DNA of 64,000 bases from Carposina sasakii (GCA_014607495.2 CP053150.1:10002495-10066494); one strand, 5' to 3'; positions 45,001-56,021 are shown, numbered from the stretch's first letter. Numbers and translations are program-made. The notes: generated by a model not told the origin, from the letters alone.

Positions 45001-45011
45001 TCTTTACCCAT
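36039..45011 (-). CDS. IQGAP: IQGAP-type Ras GTPase-activating-like scaffold, 3' incomplete
   Basis: Thirteen exons with matching phases: 45011-44966, 44864-44611, 44091-44014, 43754-43610, 43369-42281, 42158-41323, 40621-39759, 39672-39447, 39222-39058, 38525-38346, 37983-37843, 36739-36586 and 36291 to the gap. About 1,476 codons precede the gap, against roughly 1,650 in vertebrate IQGAP1, so the C-terminal ~180 residues are missing. Domains in order: calponin homology (AYEYLCRLEEAKNWMESCL, LRNGVYLAKLGNF, NMPRVIYCIHALS); helical IQGAP repeats (exons 5-6); a weak WW-like segment; three IQ motifs (IVKIQAYCRGYLYRKR, IIKIQAWWRRMLIQRQ, IIKIQALWRGRRARAA); and the GAP-related domain (AYQHLFY-like block, NPTYLSKLLF, LVYYQFLNAAIVAPDAFHII). 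IQGAPs bind actin, calmodulin and GTP-bound Cdc42/Rac without GAP activity. In the last exon, LREHINKLRKNLQMLE and VTREDGYQALITSIALDI lie in different frames, a one-base break near 36100. Confidence 0.93.
36802..37012 (+). mobile_element. Helitron-like element in IQGAP intron
   Basis: Starts TCTATAC, contains CGGCTGGACCGATTTCGATA, and ends CACGCGGACGGAGTCGCGGG then TCCACTAT (CTAG mutated to CTAT). It lies between IQGAP exons at 36739 and 37843 and lacks part of the 5' interior of the long copies. Confidence 0.65.
37092..37180. repeat. Dispersed repeat A fragment in IQGAP intron
   Basis: ACACGGCTGTGTTCCCGAAA, GGGGTAGCCAGAGCTGCAGG and ATCATAAAGGAGCTCCCACAG match the units at 228 and 52425. Confidence 0.5.
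40818..40906. repeat. 89-nt hairpin in an IQGAP intron
   Basis: Arms of about 32 bp (containing AAATAACGACTGAACAG and GGATCCATT, and their inverse) are separated by ~24 nt, with only a few mismatches. It may be a tiny palindromic MITE; a transcribed hairpin of this size could enter small-RNA pathways, which is speculation. Confidence 0.5.
40938..41100 (+). mobile_element. Helitron 3' half in IQGAP intron
   Basis: Starts within the interior (CTGAACCGATTTCGATGAAG) and ends AACGCGGACGAAGTCGCGGG then CGTCCACTAG followed by T. It is 5' truncated and lies between the exons at 40621 and 41323. Confidence 0.65.
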
Positions 45012-46372
45012 GTTTTTCTAAGTAAATTTCATTTGAACTTTTTAGAAAGTTGTTGGGACTTAGAATATAGGAAGTATCCACTTAAATGACAGAAACACGC
45101 CTCAAAATATAATAAATACACAAGAAACTTTTCTAAAACCTTCCTCTGAAATCAAATCAAAACAACCGTTGGTGTTTTTTTTTTAAATATTCCCTTTTTT
45201 CTTTAGCTTATCCCGAAGGAAAGGCAAGGGGAACTAAGCCTATACAGCCATTGTCTTTAGTAAATGATTTCTGAATTTATGATGGATGATATTGATGATG
45301 ATGAACGGAAACGTCGGGAAAATCCTCAAGAATGGTTGTAAAATTAGTAAAGATCAAAAATAATTGCAGAAACAACTTACATGAGCCCATGAAGAGATCG
45401 TATTCCAACTAAAGTTTTAATTAGCCTACCTGCATATAAAACCATGCACACGCACTTGATTCACATCACAAGTGAACAAAATATAACTTTTCTACCAGAA
45501 AACATGACTTTAAGGACACATGCAAGCCATTTACAAATAAATTTTGATCTTCACAACAAAATTACACCCACTTCCAGCTTTTCCCACAGAATGTTTTTAA
45601 TATTCCCTTGTACGTAACACCTTATACAGACAATATTCAAGTTCACGGCACATACAGCGTACAATGTCACGAAGTGATCACAGAAATAAAAAAAAATCTT
45701 GTTTATTATAATAAATTTTCCTTCAAAATATACAGCAAGCATAAAACAAGTAGCAAGTTGTATATAAGCTACCATTAATTAACTATAATATGATAGAAGA
45801 ATTAATAAATCACCAACTAAAAATGCCTGCATGAATTGTGTATTCCTTTGCTATGTTTAGTATTTAGATCGCTTATTATTAGTGCGATTCGGCGGGAAAA
45901 GCTTGAAGGGTGCAGGTGTAATTTTCTTGTGAAAAATGAAAATTACTTGTGATGTATGATATACGCAGGTAAGCTGAGTAAAACTTTAGCCGGAATACGA
46001 TCTCTTCATGGGCGCATGTAAGTTGTTTCTGCAATAATTTTTCATTTTGACTAACTTTACACTTGTTCTTGAGGATTTTCCCGACGTTTCCATTCATCAT
46101 CATTGTCATTCATCATAAATTAAGAATACATTTTACTAAACAATGATTAGGCTGTATGGGCTTAGTTCCCCTTGCCTTTCCTTCGGGATAAACTAAAAAA
46201 AAAAAAAATGAAAATGGACAGACATGAAAGTTTGAAAATAAATTTATTTCAGTGAATAAAACAGCTAAAATAAAATGATTCTAATTAAAATTTTGTTGTA
46301 AATAGTGACATAATAGAAATATATAGGTTATATTTCTATTAGTGACATATTAAAGAAACGAAAATAATCATT
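45012..46372. promoter_or_regulatory. Divergent IQGAP/PIGN intergenic region
   Basis: The IQGAP start codon (45011, minus) and the PIGN start codon (46373, plus) face away from each other. Only about 180 bp on each side are not part of the foldback element at 45190-46205, so 5' UTRs and core promoters must lie in those short flanks or in the element itself. I see no clear TATA box or other core motif; the regulatory role is inferred from layout. Confidence 0.5.
45190..46205. mobile_element. Foldback element with ~200-bp inverted arms
   Basis: The left arm (about 45197-45401) begins TTTAGCTTATCCCGAAGGAA and the right arm (about 45999-46195) is its inverse with moderate divergence. Both contain AAGGCAAGGGGAACTAAGCC, GGAAACGTCGGGAAAATCCT and a GATCTCTTCATGGG junction. 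The ~600-bp interior has no coding. A partial arm also lies at 6408-6500. Flanking T/A runs hide any target duplication. Confidence 0.75.
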
Positions 46373-49300
46373 ATGTTTTTTGTAGGAATATTCCTTCATG
46401 TGGTGTTCTTGTTCTCTATATTTGACATTTATTTTAAATCTCCCATAGTTCAAAATGTAATCCCTTATCAGCCACAGCACGAGGGCCTGGCTGATCGCCT
46501 TGTCCTCTTTGTGGTAGATGGATTAAGAGCTGAGTCTTTTACTAACTATACGACCATGTCGTATCTAAGGTATGTTGGTTTAGCAAAGCATTCTTTGTTT
46601 ACATATGGTTTTCTTAGTTAATTTCTCAAAACTTTAATTAACCTTTGAAACATTATGCTAGAGTTTGGTTTATCTGTATTTACACTTTTTGCAGGTCTAT
46701 AGCAAATTCACATGGTAGATGGGGTATATCCCATACTCGAGTACCAACAGAATCCAGACCTGGTCATGTAGCCATTATTGCTGGATTTTATGAAGACCCT
46801 TCTGCTGTCGCTAAGGGCTGGAAAGAAAATCCAGTAGACTTTGATTCAGTATTCAATCAAACCAAATACACTTGGTGTTGGGGCACTTATGATATTCTGG
46901 AAATATTTGCTAAAGGCAACCTTGATGATCATATTTTTATAGAGAAGTTTGATCCTTATGACCAAACTTTTAGCACCCACAAGGACCCTACCTTGATTGA
47001 TGGTCATGTATTTAGTAAATTCAAAAAATTCATGGCTAATGCCAAATCTGACCTAGGATTGCTTGAAAAATTGAACCAAAAGAAAGTTCTTATATTTTTA
47101 CATTTACTTGGCAGTGATACTGCTGGACATACTCATAAGCCCAAAACACAGTAAGCATGATTACAGTTTTATGATTTTTATCTTGTATAAAATTCGTGCA
47201 TAATTTTCAAGTATTATTAACAATCAAGAAGCTAAGCAAATAGTTTTTTTTTTTTCAGAAACTTCCTTAAAACTGTAGAATTTGTTGATGAAGGTATTCA
47301 GAAAATGGAGAAAATTATAAGAGAATTTTACCGTGATGATGGCAGAACAACTTTTTTGATGACTTCTGACCATGGGATGACTGATTGGGGTAATTTTTTA
47401 AATGTTTATATTGGCCGCATCAACAGGGTAATAATTTACATCAATATGGTTGTTTCTGACCTCCACACATATAAATAAAATTTCTTCTACCTGTCCTTTT
47501 CTGTCTCAGTCAGTTACATTAAGACTAGAGTGGGACAGACATAAATAATTTTGTGTTTATGTGTGATGCTCAGACAGAATCAACCACAATAAATAAGTAC
47601 TGCATTACCATGATTGAATGTTCATATTCTTTGTTTTACTTTATAGTTTATACATACATACATACATATTATCACGCCTTTATCCCTTACGGGGTAGGCA
47701 GAGCACCAAGGGCCGATAGAACCATATGGTGCCACTTCTGACCAATTGTGAGGGCATAGTTGAGATGTAAAATGTTGGTTAGTAGTGACAGGTGGTCAGC
47801 CCATCACCTAAAAAACACCTAGACCCTCTTGTCCCTTTACTTTATACTTTATAGCTTTGCATATAACTAAAACACCTTTTCAGGGTCTCATGGTGCAGGA
47901 GATCCTCATGAAACAGAAACGCCATATGTGATATGGGGTGCAGGGGTGCAGCAAATAGGTGATGAAGTGAACCCTGACACCTTAGCAGAAAGCCACAGGA
48001 GAGACATTAATCAAGCAGATTTGGCCCCATTGATGTCTACTGTATTATCTATTCCAGTGCCTGTTAATTCAATTGTAAGTATTTTCTACACTTTCGTAGG
48101 TATTGTAAGGTATATTTGGTTGTATATTCGCAATTTTTCCACTCAAACATTGAATGGTGATCTTATTTTATATGTACCTATTCAACACAGAATAAAACAT
48201 GATTGTTGATATTATGTATACATAATTATGTATATCAGTGTATGTATAGGCCGTTGGTTAGATGTGTCTAGCCAGCTTACACACCTCCATAAGGTTCAAT
48301 CCAGAAGTTTTGATGCATCATTACAAAAACATTAATATTTTGTAAATTATAATTTTCAGGGAATCTTGAAACCTGATATACTAAACATGACTCTACCGAA
48401 CAAAGCTAAAGCAATTTACAGTAATATGAGACAACTAATGGCACAATACAACAGGAAAAGATTGGATCTAGAAACAAATGCCTTATCAGTATTATATCAG
48501 CCATATGATCCATTAGATGAGAAAAAAATTAATGAAATTTTATCTTTCTCGGAAAGACTGTTGGAAGCAAAAGATTATGAGAAACTAATATTATTGAGTG
48601 AAGAGATTATTGAATTGAGTATTCTAGGCCTGGTTTATTACCACAACTATTATCAGCGTCCTTTAGTAATACTGGTAACACTGTCATTCATAGGCTGGAT
48701 TATTTATTTACTCAAAATGTTATCTGAACAAAAGATAAATACCTCATCTTTACAATACAACACACCCAGAAAGGGTGCTAACATTATCTTGGATGTTATA
48801 GCTATATCTCTAATTTTAATTTTAGTATTTCTAGTCAATGGTAAGTTTTTATAATAATTTTAAAGCTATTTAATAACATGTACAAAAACCTACTTGACAT
48901 CTTTATTAACCTTTTGTGAAGTTGATTAACATTTTATTACCTACATGAATGAGATAAATGTTGAAATACTTGGTTTATGTCTAATCACCTTATTATTTTT
49001 TGTTTTAGTACAAAACTTGCCACTTCAGTATTACATTTATTTCTGCATGCCTGTGATTTTGTGGTGGCTTGCCTTAACACCCCTAGAGCTGTGGTGGAAC
49101 ACTTATAGCCATTTCAAACAAAATGGAGGTTTGGGCTCACTCAGTTTGCAAGTTGTAGCTTATGCCCTAGGATCATTAGTGCTGGTAAATACTATTGTTT
49201 AAACATGTTTTTTTTTTTTACTTTTCGGGTTCTGTAGTGATTTCGGAAATAGTGCGATGTATTATCTTGCATGCTAGGTGCTCGGGTCTGGTTTCTCGTG

Positions 49301-52300
49301 GCGATTGTAGGTAGTGCAAGTACTTTTTTTCGCAGTTATGAGTTATCAAATCCGAGGGCCCGGTGGTGGGCGCACCCATAGTGAATGTTTGAACTTCAGA
49401 ATTGTAACGCCTAATACAATTTCATTTACTAAAAATTCATTTAATATTCATGGGGGCCATCCATACATACATACAACAAACGTGTTTTTTGCCGTTCTTT
49501 ATAGATCCCTGGAACCCTTCGTGCGCGAGTCCGACTCGCACTTGGGCGGTCTCTTTTAACATACTCAGTCACCAATTTATATTTTGAGCTTATTAGTAAC
49601 ATTATTGCTTTGATTAATATGTTAATGCAAATGTAGTAGATACTCGTACCTAGTAATTTCTGTACCATAATTTTCTGTTCTATTTAAAATATGAGCTAAA
49701 ACATAGGTATAGTGTTTGTGTCCCTTATTTGTGCTTGTGAAGTAGGAAAGCAATACTATGCGCAATATCCCCTTGCTGTACTCTCCTGAATACGTACTGC
49801 AGTAGGTTTTACATGAACTTTACAACAACAAATAATAAACGCGGCTACTGTACTCTACATGTAATTGCATATAGCAAACCATTAAAAAAAAAATATTTTT
49901 TTTAATTTCAGGGCTTCTCATTTACATACAGATGGATACTAAGCATACCACTATTTGCAATGGGTTTATGGCCATTCTTTTCCTCAAAGCGGAAGATGCT
50001 GGCACCAGAAATACTTGCAGTATGGGCTGCAGGATGTATATCACTTAGCATTTTTTCATTTATGCCTGTGATTGGCAAAGATGTATTTATTGAGCTAGTG
50101 TAAGTACCTATAAATATAGTGTGCTGATGGGGGCCTTCACTAGAATATATATTAGCTGCATCTCCTTCCGTGCATGTCGTAAGAGTTCATTAAGGAACTC
50201 GTCGGAGTTCTCTGGCGATGAGATAGCAACTTGTTAGAGATCTTTCATCATCTTGCATAGGAAGTCACTAGTTCCCACGACACAGGGTATCCTAGTGTGG
50301 GGCCAGAGAGCAAACTATGTAATGTAAAATATTATTTTGGCCAAATAAAAATGAATTATTATTATTATTATTATCTGTAGGTATACCTACAAATAAGTTT
50401 TTTTTTTTACAATAAGATTAGCACGTCCATTTTCAAAAAATAGAAGCGGAATGTTAATAACCACAGATTTTGTACCTCCTCCGTGATAAAGACACATTAT
50501 TAGGTATATACAGGGTGTTTGTGACAGCCAGGCAAATATTGATACCATGACTTCAGATCATGATTCTGAGGCGGAAAACACTGAACATTTTCGCGGCAAA
50601 ATTTCAAAATTTTCTGACTTTTCATATTTTCTGGAAAAAATAGTTTAGTTCCTTTAATTAGACCTTAGATAATGACCAAAAAATGATTTTCAGAAAAAAG
50701 TTGCCCTCAAAAAAGTTCAAATAACTGATCAAACCTAATGGAGAGTCACAAGTGATCCAAAAATCAGCCATGTGTCACACAATAACCAATAAGCCCATTA
50801 GTTACAGGATCGCCCGATACAATTGGCGCGGAGACCAAAGATTACTGATATAATCAAATCAAAAATACATTTCCTGCGAGTGATAACACTGTCGTATTCA
50901 ACATAATGGTACTTGTTCAGCATTTCAGTATTTGCCTGGCTGTCACCCACACCCTGTATAGGGTGTCACAATATGGGTGTAGTAAAAATGTATTTTGTTT
51001 TAGCGTTAGTGCGGGCCTTATATGGCTAATAATAATGACTGTGTACATTCGGACGACGTTATTACCTCTATTATATGCCCAGAAGGAGCATCTCAAAGAG
51101 ATAGTACTAACTGGGCTGCAGTATGTTTTACTTTTGCTCTCTCTGCGGAATATATATGTCCAATCGAGACGATTTGAAGAAGGGACGGTAGTATCTTATG
51201 CTGATCAAAGTTCAGCATGGATGACAGCTGGTAAGATATATCAATTATTTATTTTCTTTTACCTCTTTCGTACAGAAAAGTAGATTACCATTAGACCGAT
51301 AGACCGAGTAGCACGAATTTTTGTGTACTAGCTGTTTGTGGTGATTCCATCACAGCTCATTGTCATCACTACATATATAAAACAAATCGCTTCCCGCCGT
51401 TTGTCCCTATGTATGCTTAGATCTTTAAAACAGCGCAACAGATTTTGATACGGTTTTTTAAAGACATAGAATGATTCAAGAAGAAGGTTTATATGTATAA
51501 CTAGTGGACGCCCGCGACTCCGTCCGCGTGGACTACAGAAAAAAAAACAAAATATCGAAATTATGCGGGATAAAAAGTAACCTATATGTTAAGTGGAACC
51601 TGTCACAATATATTCCTGAAAACTGCATCGAAATCGGTTCAGCCGTTTCTGAGATTAGCGTGCATAAACGCACAGACAAACCGACAGACAAAAATTTCAA
51701 AAATCATTGTTTTGGATACTATTGCGTTGATAAAGGTCTATAATATTTTTTCTCATATATCTTCCATGTACAGACAGCGATCCGTTACATTTTTATTATA
51801 TGTATAGAATAGATAGATAAATAACTAGGGACCCGGTCCGTCGCACGGATGTAATACTCTTGCACGCGGACACCGTCGTGGGCGGCCGGTAGTATCTACT
51901 TAAAGTTAAATTTCCTTTTTGTACCCCACCCAGACAAATATCCTGTATCCGCCCTTGCCATTTGATACCTTAGTTCTACATGCTATCGCGAAACGGCACA
52001 TAGCCTGTTCATCTTCACTTTGCTGTATTTGTCATTTCCTCAACATCTTCCCATTTTGTGACACAAATTAATACGAAACATGTTTCATTCCAGTGATCGC
52101 AATGACCATACCATTTATGTCGTGCAGACGGATGAGTTGTCGGCTCATGACGGTGGATACGTCCATTCTAATATTTTATTTGCTGATGTCGGTAGCCCAC
52201 GAGGGTCTGTTCTTAGTTGCGCTGATCTGCAATATTACATGCTGGGTGTATATTGAGTTCAGGCTTACGAATAGCGATAATAATTTCAAGGTAAGATTAC

Positions 52301-55170
52301 ATATTTAATTAATTAATTTCTTAAGTAACCAGGTCAGCTGGTAGAGAATGCCTTGCATGCAAGGCATTAAGCTCGCCCTTGTACATAATGTTTTTTTTTT
52401 GTACAATAAAGAATTTTATCTATACACACAGCTTCATTCCCAAAATAGGGTAGCCACAACTGAAGGGTCATAAAGGAGAACCTACAGTCAGCGCCGACCC
52501 GAAGTAAATTTTAGAATGGAGCGAGATCCTATTATGGCGCCTCTCCTGTTTGCTCCTAATAATCTATACATATAATAAAAATGTAACGGATCGCTGTCTG
52601 TACATGGAAGATATATAAGAAAATATATTATAGAATACCTTTATCAACGCAATAGTATCCAAAACAATTTCGAAATTTTGTTTTTTTTTCTGTAGTCCAC
52701 GCGGACGGAGTCGCGGGCGTCCACTAGTATATACCTACTTCTTATATGTACGTATCTTTACCATTTAGGCGCCCTCTAGGATTTGGCGCCTGGAGCGACT
52801 GCTCCGTTCGCCGTATGGGCGGTCCGGCCCTGCCTACAGTCGCGTTTTGCAAAGCGGGGACAGATGTAAATGATTAGTGACAAGTTGCTAGCTTATCGCC
52901 TGAGAAAGAACCCGCCCCCTGATTACGTAAAAGCAATAGCAAAGCCGAAGCAAAGCGATAGCGAAAATTGTACAATATTCGCCTTAAAATGTCAAAAGTT
53001 CCTTTGTAATTCATTTTACGTAATACGAATTTGACAAGCAATCAGCGATTTTTGTACAATTTTCGCTATCGCTTTGCTTTTGCTAGTTAGGTAATAAGGG
53101 GGCTGAGTTCTTAGTCGAATTAATAAAGCCCCGCATCAACACAGGCCCTATTATAAAACTCAAGGTGTGACTGTAACTAACTTTTACAGAAAAAATCTAA
53201 ATAAACTTTATGTTTCAGTTAAAGGACATGTCATTTGCTGGGGAGAAGGACAATTTGCAGAACCTGACAACTCCTGAAAGAGCATTGTCTAGTCAAGATT
53301 TTAGAAGAGCCTTCTTCTTTGTATCCTTTTCTATTAAGCTGATCTCTTTCCCTTTAAATATTTAATTAATTGTATCAGGCTTAACTATTCTCTTTTACAA
53401 AATACTTGATAGATCAGTGGGGTAAGCACGAACCTTTTTACGCGGCGTAACGCTAGCGACTCGCCAGCAAAATCTATGTGATTTGACAGTCGGACGATAG
53501 TGTTACGTACTATAGAGAGGTTCGTGCTTACCACTCTGGTACAGCCCACTTCAAGCATGGGGTTTGAACGTTTGAAGTCATTTGTACTTCAGAATTCTGC
53601 ATTCTGTTATCCTTACTTTCTGTTATCCTAACTAATCTCATAAATGCGAAAGCATGTGCGAAAGTAACTATCTGTCTCTCTCTCTTTCACGCCAAAACTA
53701 CTGAACTGATTTAAATGAAATTTAGTACACAACAGGTAGCCTAGATCCTAAGAAAGGACATAGGCCACTTTTTATCTCGGATAATTGCTACATTTTGTTT
53801 TTTCTGCAATCCAAGCAGACGGAGTCGCGGCCGTCCACTATTATTAAAGTTTTCATAGGTAGGTTTCATAGGTCATAGGTATGAGTCCTCATAATACTCC
53901 GTCTGTTCGGGTAGGTAACCCCGGCAGCGCGTTTCCAGTGTTTTTTTTCTTGACTCTTACACTCAGATATTGTACATAATTTTAGCATACTTTGGTACGG
54001 GAAATATTGCATCGCTGAACTCTTTCGAAGTGAGATGGGTGACGTGTTTTATAACGTCTTATCACCCATTCATCATCACCACTTTAATCATGTTGAAGAC
54101 TTTGTCCCCCTTTTTGATAACGGCATGTTCATTTAGAGCGGTGCAAATTTTAACAAAGGTGAGAAATATATCAGCGGACGTTTACAAAATATACCTTTTT
54201 CCGCAATGGTTGGCTTGTCTATGGTCTTGACAGCCAGCCAATCAGTATCTAATGATTTCGTTAAATGTGAACGTCAAACGAGTCACGGCTTTTATGGGTC
54301 GACTAAGGAACTCGTACATTCTCTCAGATCGAGTATTATCGAGCGAGCGAATTATCTACTTAGTTTTAATTCATAATGCCACTTTTTTGGTATCATAATA
54401 TTTAAATCAGTGTACCTATAATAATGTACAATTTATTTGTTTTTTATTTAGTTATTTATTTCATGTAATTGTTCAACACATATTTGGTTAGTGGTTTCTT
54501 AATCTGTATAGTTTCATAATCTATGTTAATAGTAGCATGAGCACAATAGATGACGATAACTCTGTACGGAAAAACTAGCATAAAGTTTATGAGACACTGT
54601 ACTTTATTCTTTGTAAAATAGGTATTATTATTGTCTTTTCGGTTTGTCACTGATCATTTACATCAGTCCTTGCTATGCTAATCTACTTTATGATCCTTCA
54701 GTTCTGGCTACTCCCATTCGGGAACACAGTCCTATATAGGGTTTATTAGGGTCGATTCTGACCGTCACACTTAAACGTAAACCTAACTTTTGTCAGGTCT
54801 ATCTCTCTCTGTTTTTAACATAAATGGCCGAGAGAGAAAACGACAGGTAGGACTAATTTAACGTTTAGGTTTAGTGTGACTGTCGAACCATATTGTGCGT
54901 TTAATTAGCTTTTTTACTTTTTAGGCTCCAATGGGAATTCTGAACACAATAGTGCTGATATATTCCAACATTATGGGTATTCAACTGCTCTACTATGTAC
55001 GCAACACTGGCAGTTGGCTGGAAATAGGAACGTCCATTTCACAATTTGTGATCGTTCAAGTGATCACAGTGTTTATTGTGCTGATAAACCAAGTTGCAAA
55101 AAGCTTGACAGGTGCCAACTTTCAAGCATTTGCAAATACGCTGTTAAAGAGCAGAAAGAAAAATGTTTAA
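46373..55170 (+). CDS. PIGN: GPI ethanolamine phosphate transferase 1 (PIG-N), complete
   Basis: Twelve exons with consistent phases: 46373-46569, 46695-47150, 47259-47389, 47884-48074, 48360-48840, 49009-49184, 49912-50099, 51004-51230, 52094-52290, 53219-53320, 53967-54158 and 54925-55170. They encode 927 residues (human PIGN is about 930). PIGN adds ethanolamine phosphate to the first mannose of GPI anchors in the ER. Residues 1-22 form a signal-anchor helix (HVVFLFSIFDIYF). The lumenal alkaline-phosphatase-like domain shows metal and nucleophile motifs: FVVDGLRAES (D49), TRVPTESRPGH (likely nucleophile T84), TSDHGMTDWG (D255, H256) and SHGAGDPHETETP (H264, H270). Exons 5-12 encode a multi-span membrane domain with FGTGNIASLNSF and SWLEIGTSISQFVI. 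The start matches the family's N-terminus. Introns hold many MITEs and Helitrons, but no exon is damaged. Confidence 0.96.
47448..47585. mobile_element. Palindromic MITE family D, copy 1 (PIGN intron)
   Basis: Ends GGTTGTTTCTGACC and its inverse CAGACAGAATCAACC, with an interior CTGTCC...GGGACAG palindrome. Related copies are at 54750-54889 and 55330-55461. This copy is the most diverged. Confidence 0.6.
47652..47842. repeat. SINE-like repeat with (CATA)n end, copy 2 (PIGN intron 3)
   Basis: Matches 9159-9345 closely (ACGCCTTTATCCCTTACGGG, GGTGCCACTTCTGACCAATT, ACCCTCTTGTCCC) and shares the CATA run at the same end. Confidence 0.7.
50118..50372 (+). repeat. Retroposon-like repeat with (TTA)n tail (PIGN intron 7)
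   Basis: Begins GTGCTGATGGGGGCCTTCAC and ends AAATAAAAATGAATTATT followed by an ATT run, as expected for a short retroposon copy. Its first part resembles the inverse of a GCCCCGCATCAGC-like segment found at 548-565 and 53128-53145. Non-coding. Confidence 0.5.
50511..50956. mobile_element. CAGGGTG-ended MITE, 446 bp (PIGN intron 7)
   Basis: Ends CAGGGTGTTTGTGACAGCCA and its inverse GGCTGTCACCCACACCCTG. TATA on both sides is compatible with a TA-target (Tc1/mariner-like) duplication. Inverted similarity extends about 35 bp. The element ends 47 bp before PIGN exon 8. A solo end of the same family is at 1155-1243. Confidence 0.75.
51501..51808 (-). mobile_element. Full-length Helitron-like element (PIGN intron 8)
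   Basis: On the minus strand it runs from TCTATACATATAATAAAA (5' TC) to ...CGCGGACGGAGTCGCGGGCG and TCCACTAG (3' CTAG) followed by T, 308 bp. It is the most complete copy in the window and defines the family termini. No coding. Confidence 0.8.
52330..52415 (+). repeat. Retroposon 3'-end fragment (PIGN intron 9)
   Basis: TCAGCTGGTAGAGAATGCCT, AAGGCATTAAGCTCGCCC and TTGTACAATAAAG resemble the end of a common moth retroposon; a GCCTTGCATGCAAGGC palindrome lies inside. Confidence 0.45.
52483..52840. mobile_element. hAT-type MITE with 8-bp TSD, containing a Helitron
   Basis: CCTACAGT lies at 52483-52490 and 52833-52840. The element (52491-52832) starts CAGCGCCGACCCG and ends CGGTCCGGCCCTG, imperfect inverted ends of the CAGGGCCGG type known in hAT elements, whose duplications are 8 bp. 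Removing the Helitron leaves about 177 bp. Non-coding. Confidence 0.75.
52563..52727 (+). mobile_element. Internally deleted Helitron-like element (nested)
   Basis: Starts TCTATACATATAATAAAA, keeps the GGATCGCTGTCTGTACATGG block, lacks the central CCGATTTCGAT part, and ends CGCGGACGGAGTCGCGGGCG then TCCACTAG followed by T; 165 bp. It lies wholly inside the hAT MITE. Confidence 0.75.
52914..53103 (+). mobile_element. GCCCCC-ended MITE, copy 2 (PIGN intron 9)
   Basis: 190 bp with the same ends and interior as 14849-15037 (GCCCCCTGATTACGTAAAAG...GTTAGGTAATAAGGGGGC). It ends 115 bp before PIGN exon 10. Confidence 0.8.
53417..53534. mobile_element. Short MITE with GGGGTAAGCACGAACC ends, copy 2
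   Basis: AGTGGGGTAAGCACGAACCT on the left and AGGTTCGTGCTTACCACT on the right, with an interior like 4992-5100 apart from a 12-bp difference (GACTCGCCAGC region). Confidence 0.75.
53640..53841 (+). mobile_element. Diverged Helitron-like element (PIGN intron 10)
   Basis: Interior CAAAACTACTGAACTGATTT and CTTTTTATCTCGGATAATTG leads to a 3' end of AGCAGACGGAGTCGCGGCCG then TCCACTAT. The start is uncertain (AACTAATCTCATAAATGCGA region). It is related to, but distinct from, the TCTATAC subfamily. Confidence 0.5.
54750..54889. mobile_element. Palindromic MITE family D, copy 2 (PIGN intron 11)
   Basis: Begins GGTCGATTCTGACCGTCACA and ends TAGTGTGACTGTCGAACC, inverted over about 40 bp (CACTTAAACGTAAACCTAA versus TTAACGTTTAGGTTTAGTG). 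Confidence 0.7.
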
Positions 55171-55329
55171 GTTAATTTGATGTTTTATTTTATAGAAATC
55201 GTATACACGCGTCATTAAATTACGCGATTAAAAGCAAGGCTTCTCGAAAAAAGTGGAAGAATAATAAATTAATAAAATTACTTCTGCGTGATTAAAGGTA
55301 CAGATAGCAAATTCATTTGTAGACATCAA
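55171..55329 (+). terminator. PIGN 3' UTR with poly(A) signals
   Basis: Two AATAAA hexamers at 55263-55268 and 55271-55276 lie about 95 bp after the PIGN stop codon, a plausible cleavage and polyadenylation region. Confidence 0.55.
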
Positions 55330-55461
55330 GGTCAAAGACAGTCACGCTTAAACCTAAACTTAAGATTAGTCCTGTCCCTTTCTGTCACAGCCATTTATGT
55401 TAAGAATGGAGAGGGACAGTAATTTTAAGTTTGCGTTTAAGTGTGACGGTCAGAATCGACC
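55330..55461. mobile_element. Palindromic MITE family D, copy 3
   Basis: Begins GGTCAAAGACAGTCACGC and ends GTGTGACGGTCAGAATCGACC, with central CTGTCCCTTTCTGTC and GAGAGGGACAG. It lies just after the PIGN poly(A) signals. Confidence 0.7.
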
Positions 55462-55789
55462 ACATTGGTTAGGTAATGTTATGTTTGTAAAATGTGAGAC
55501 TAATCCTCCCATTTTACAAACATAACATCAGACATGTTCTTGGGAAAGGTTTACCTAATCACAAGTTGGAAATCCAAACATGTATAATGATTATGAGATG
55601 TAATGTTAGCTTCCCGTAGTCCGTGATATTGCGGACGCAGTGAGTCACGGGCTAGTTCAGATTTGGCATGAAAGAAAGAGACGCAAATGTGAGGGGAGGC
55701 GCTTCAGTACTGTGTGACTGCAAACCTATATAGGCTGCCTGTCCACCGAAGTGGAGAAACATAAATTTTTACTGGCTTAGCTCCAGTCC

Positions 55790-55831
55790 GCCCCATTATT
55801 ACCTAACTATCAAAAGCAAAACGATAGCGAA
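55790..55831. mobile_element. Damaged solo end of the GCCCCC MITE
   Basis: GCCCCATTATTACCTAACTA then CAAAAGCAAAACGATAGCGA matches the inverted terminal sequence of 14849-15037 and 52914-53103. The rest of the element is missing. Confidence 0.5.
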
Positions 55832-56021
55832 CAGCTGCCAAATAGAGGTGCTTGCGTGATTACTTTGCAGTGGGAATTTTCTAAAGTATTTTTTATTTTT
55901 CACCTTGCAGGTCGGCAATGACGAAAAATTAAATGTAGAGGTGGTTGAAGAATTACGAAAGTCTATTTTCATACATTACTTGATTTCGCAGAATGATTTT
56001 TTTTTACGTACGCAAAATGGC

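Larger units (their letters stand above)
52425..53150 (+). repeat. Dispersed repeat A interrupted by two transposons (PIGN intron 9)
   Basis: Pieces of one repeat lie at 52425-52490 (ACACAGCTTCATTCCCAAAA...GGTAGCC), 52841-52913 (GCGTTTTGCAAAGCGGGGAC...AGTGACAAGTTGCTAGC) and 53104-53150 (GAGTTCTTAGTCG...AAAGCCCCGCATC). Between them sit a hAT MITE with a Helitron inside it, and a GCCCCC MITE. Confidence 0.65.

Noticed and set aside
47553..47741. 62-codon frame in a PIGN intron
   Set aside because: It runs through the (CATA)n SINE-like repeat.
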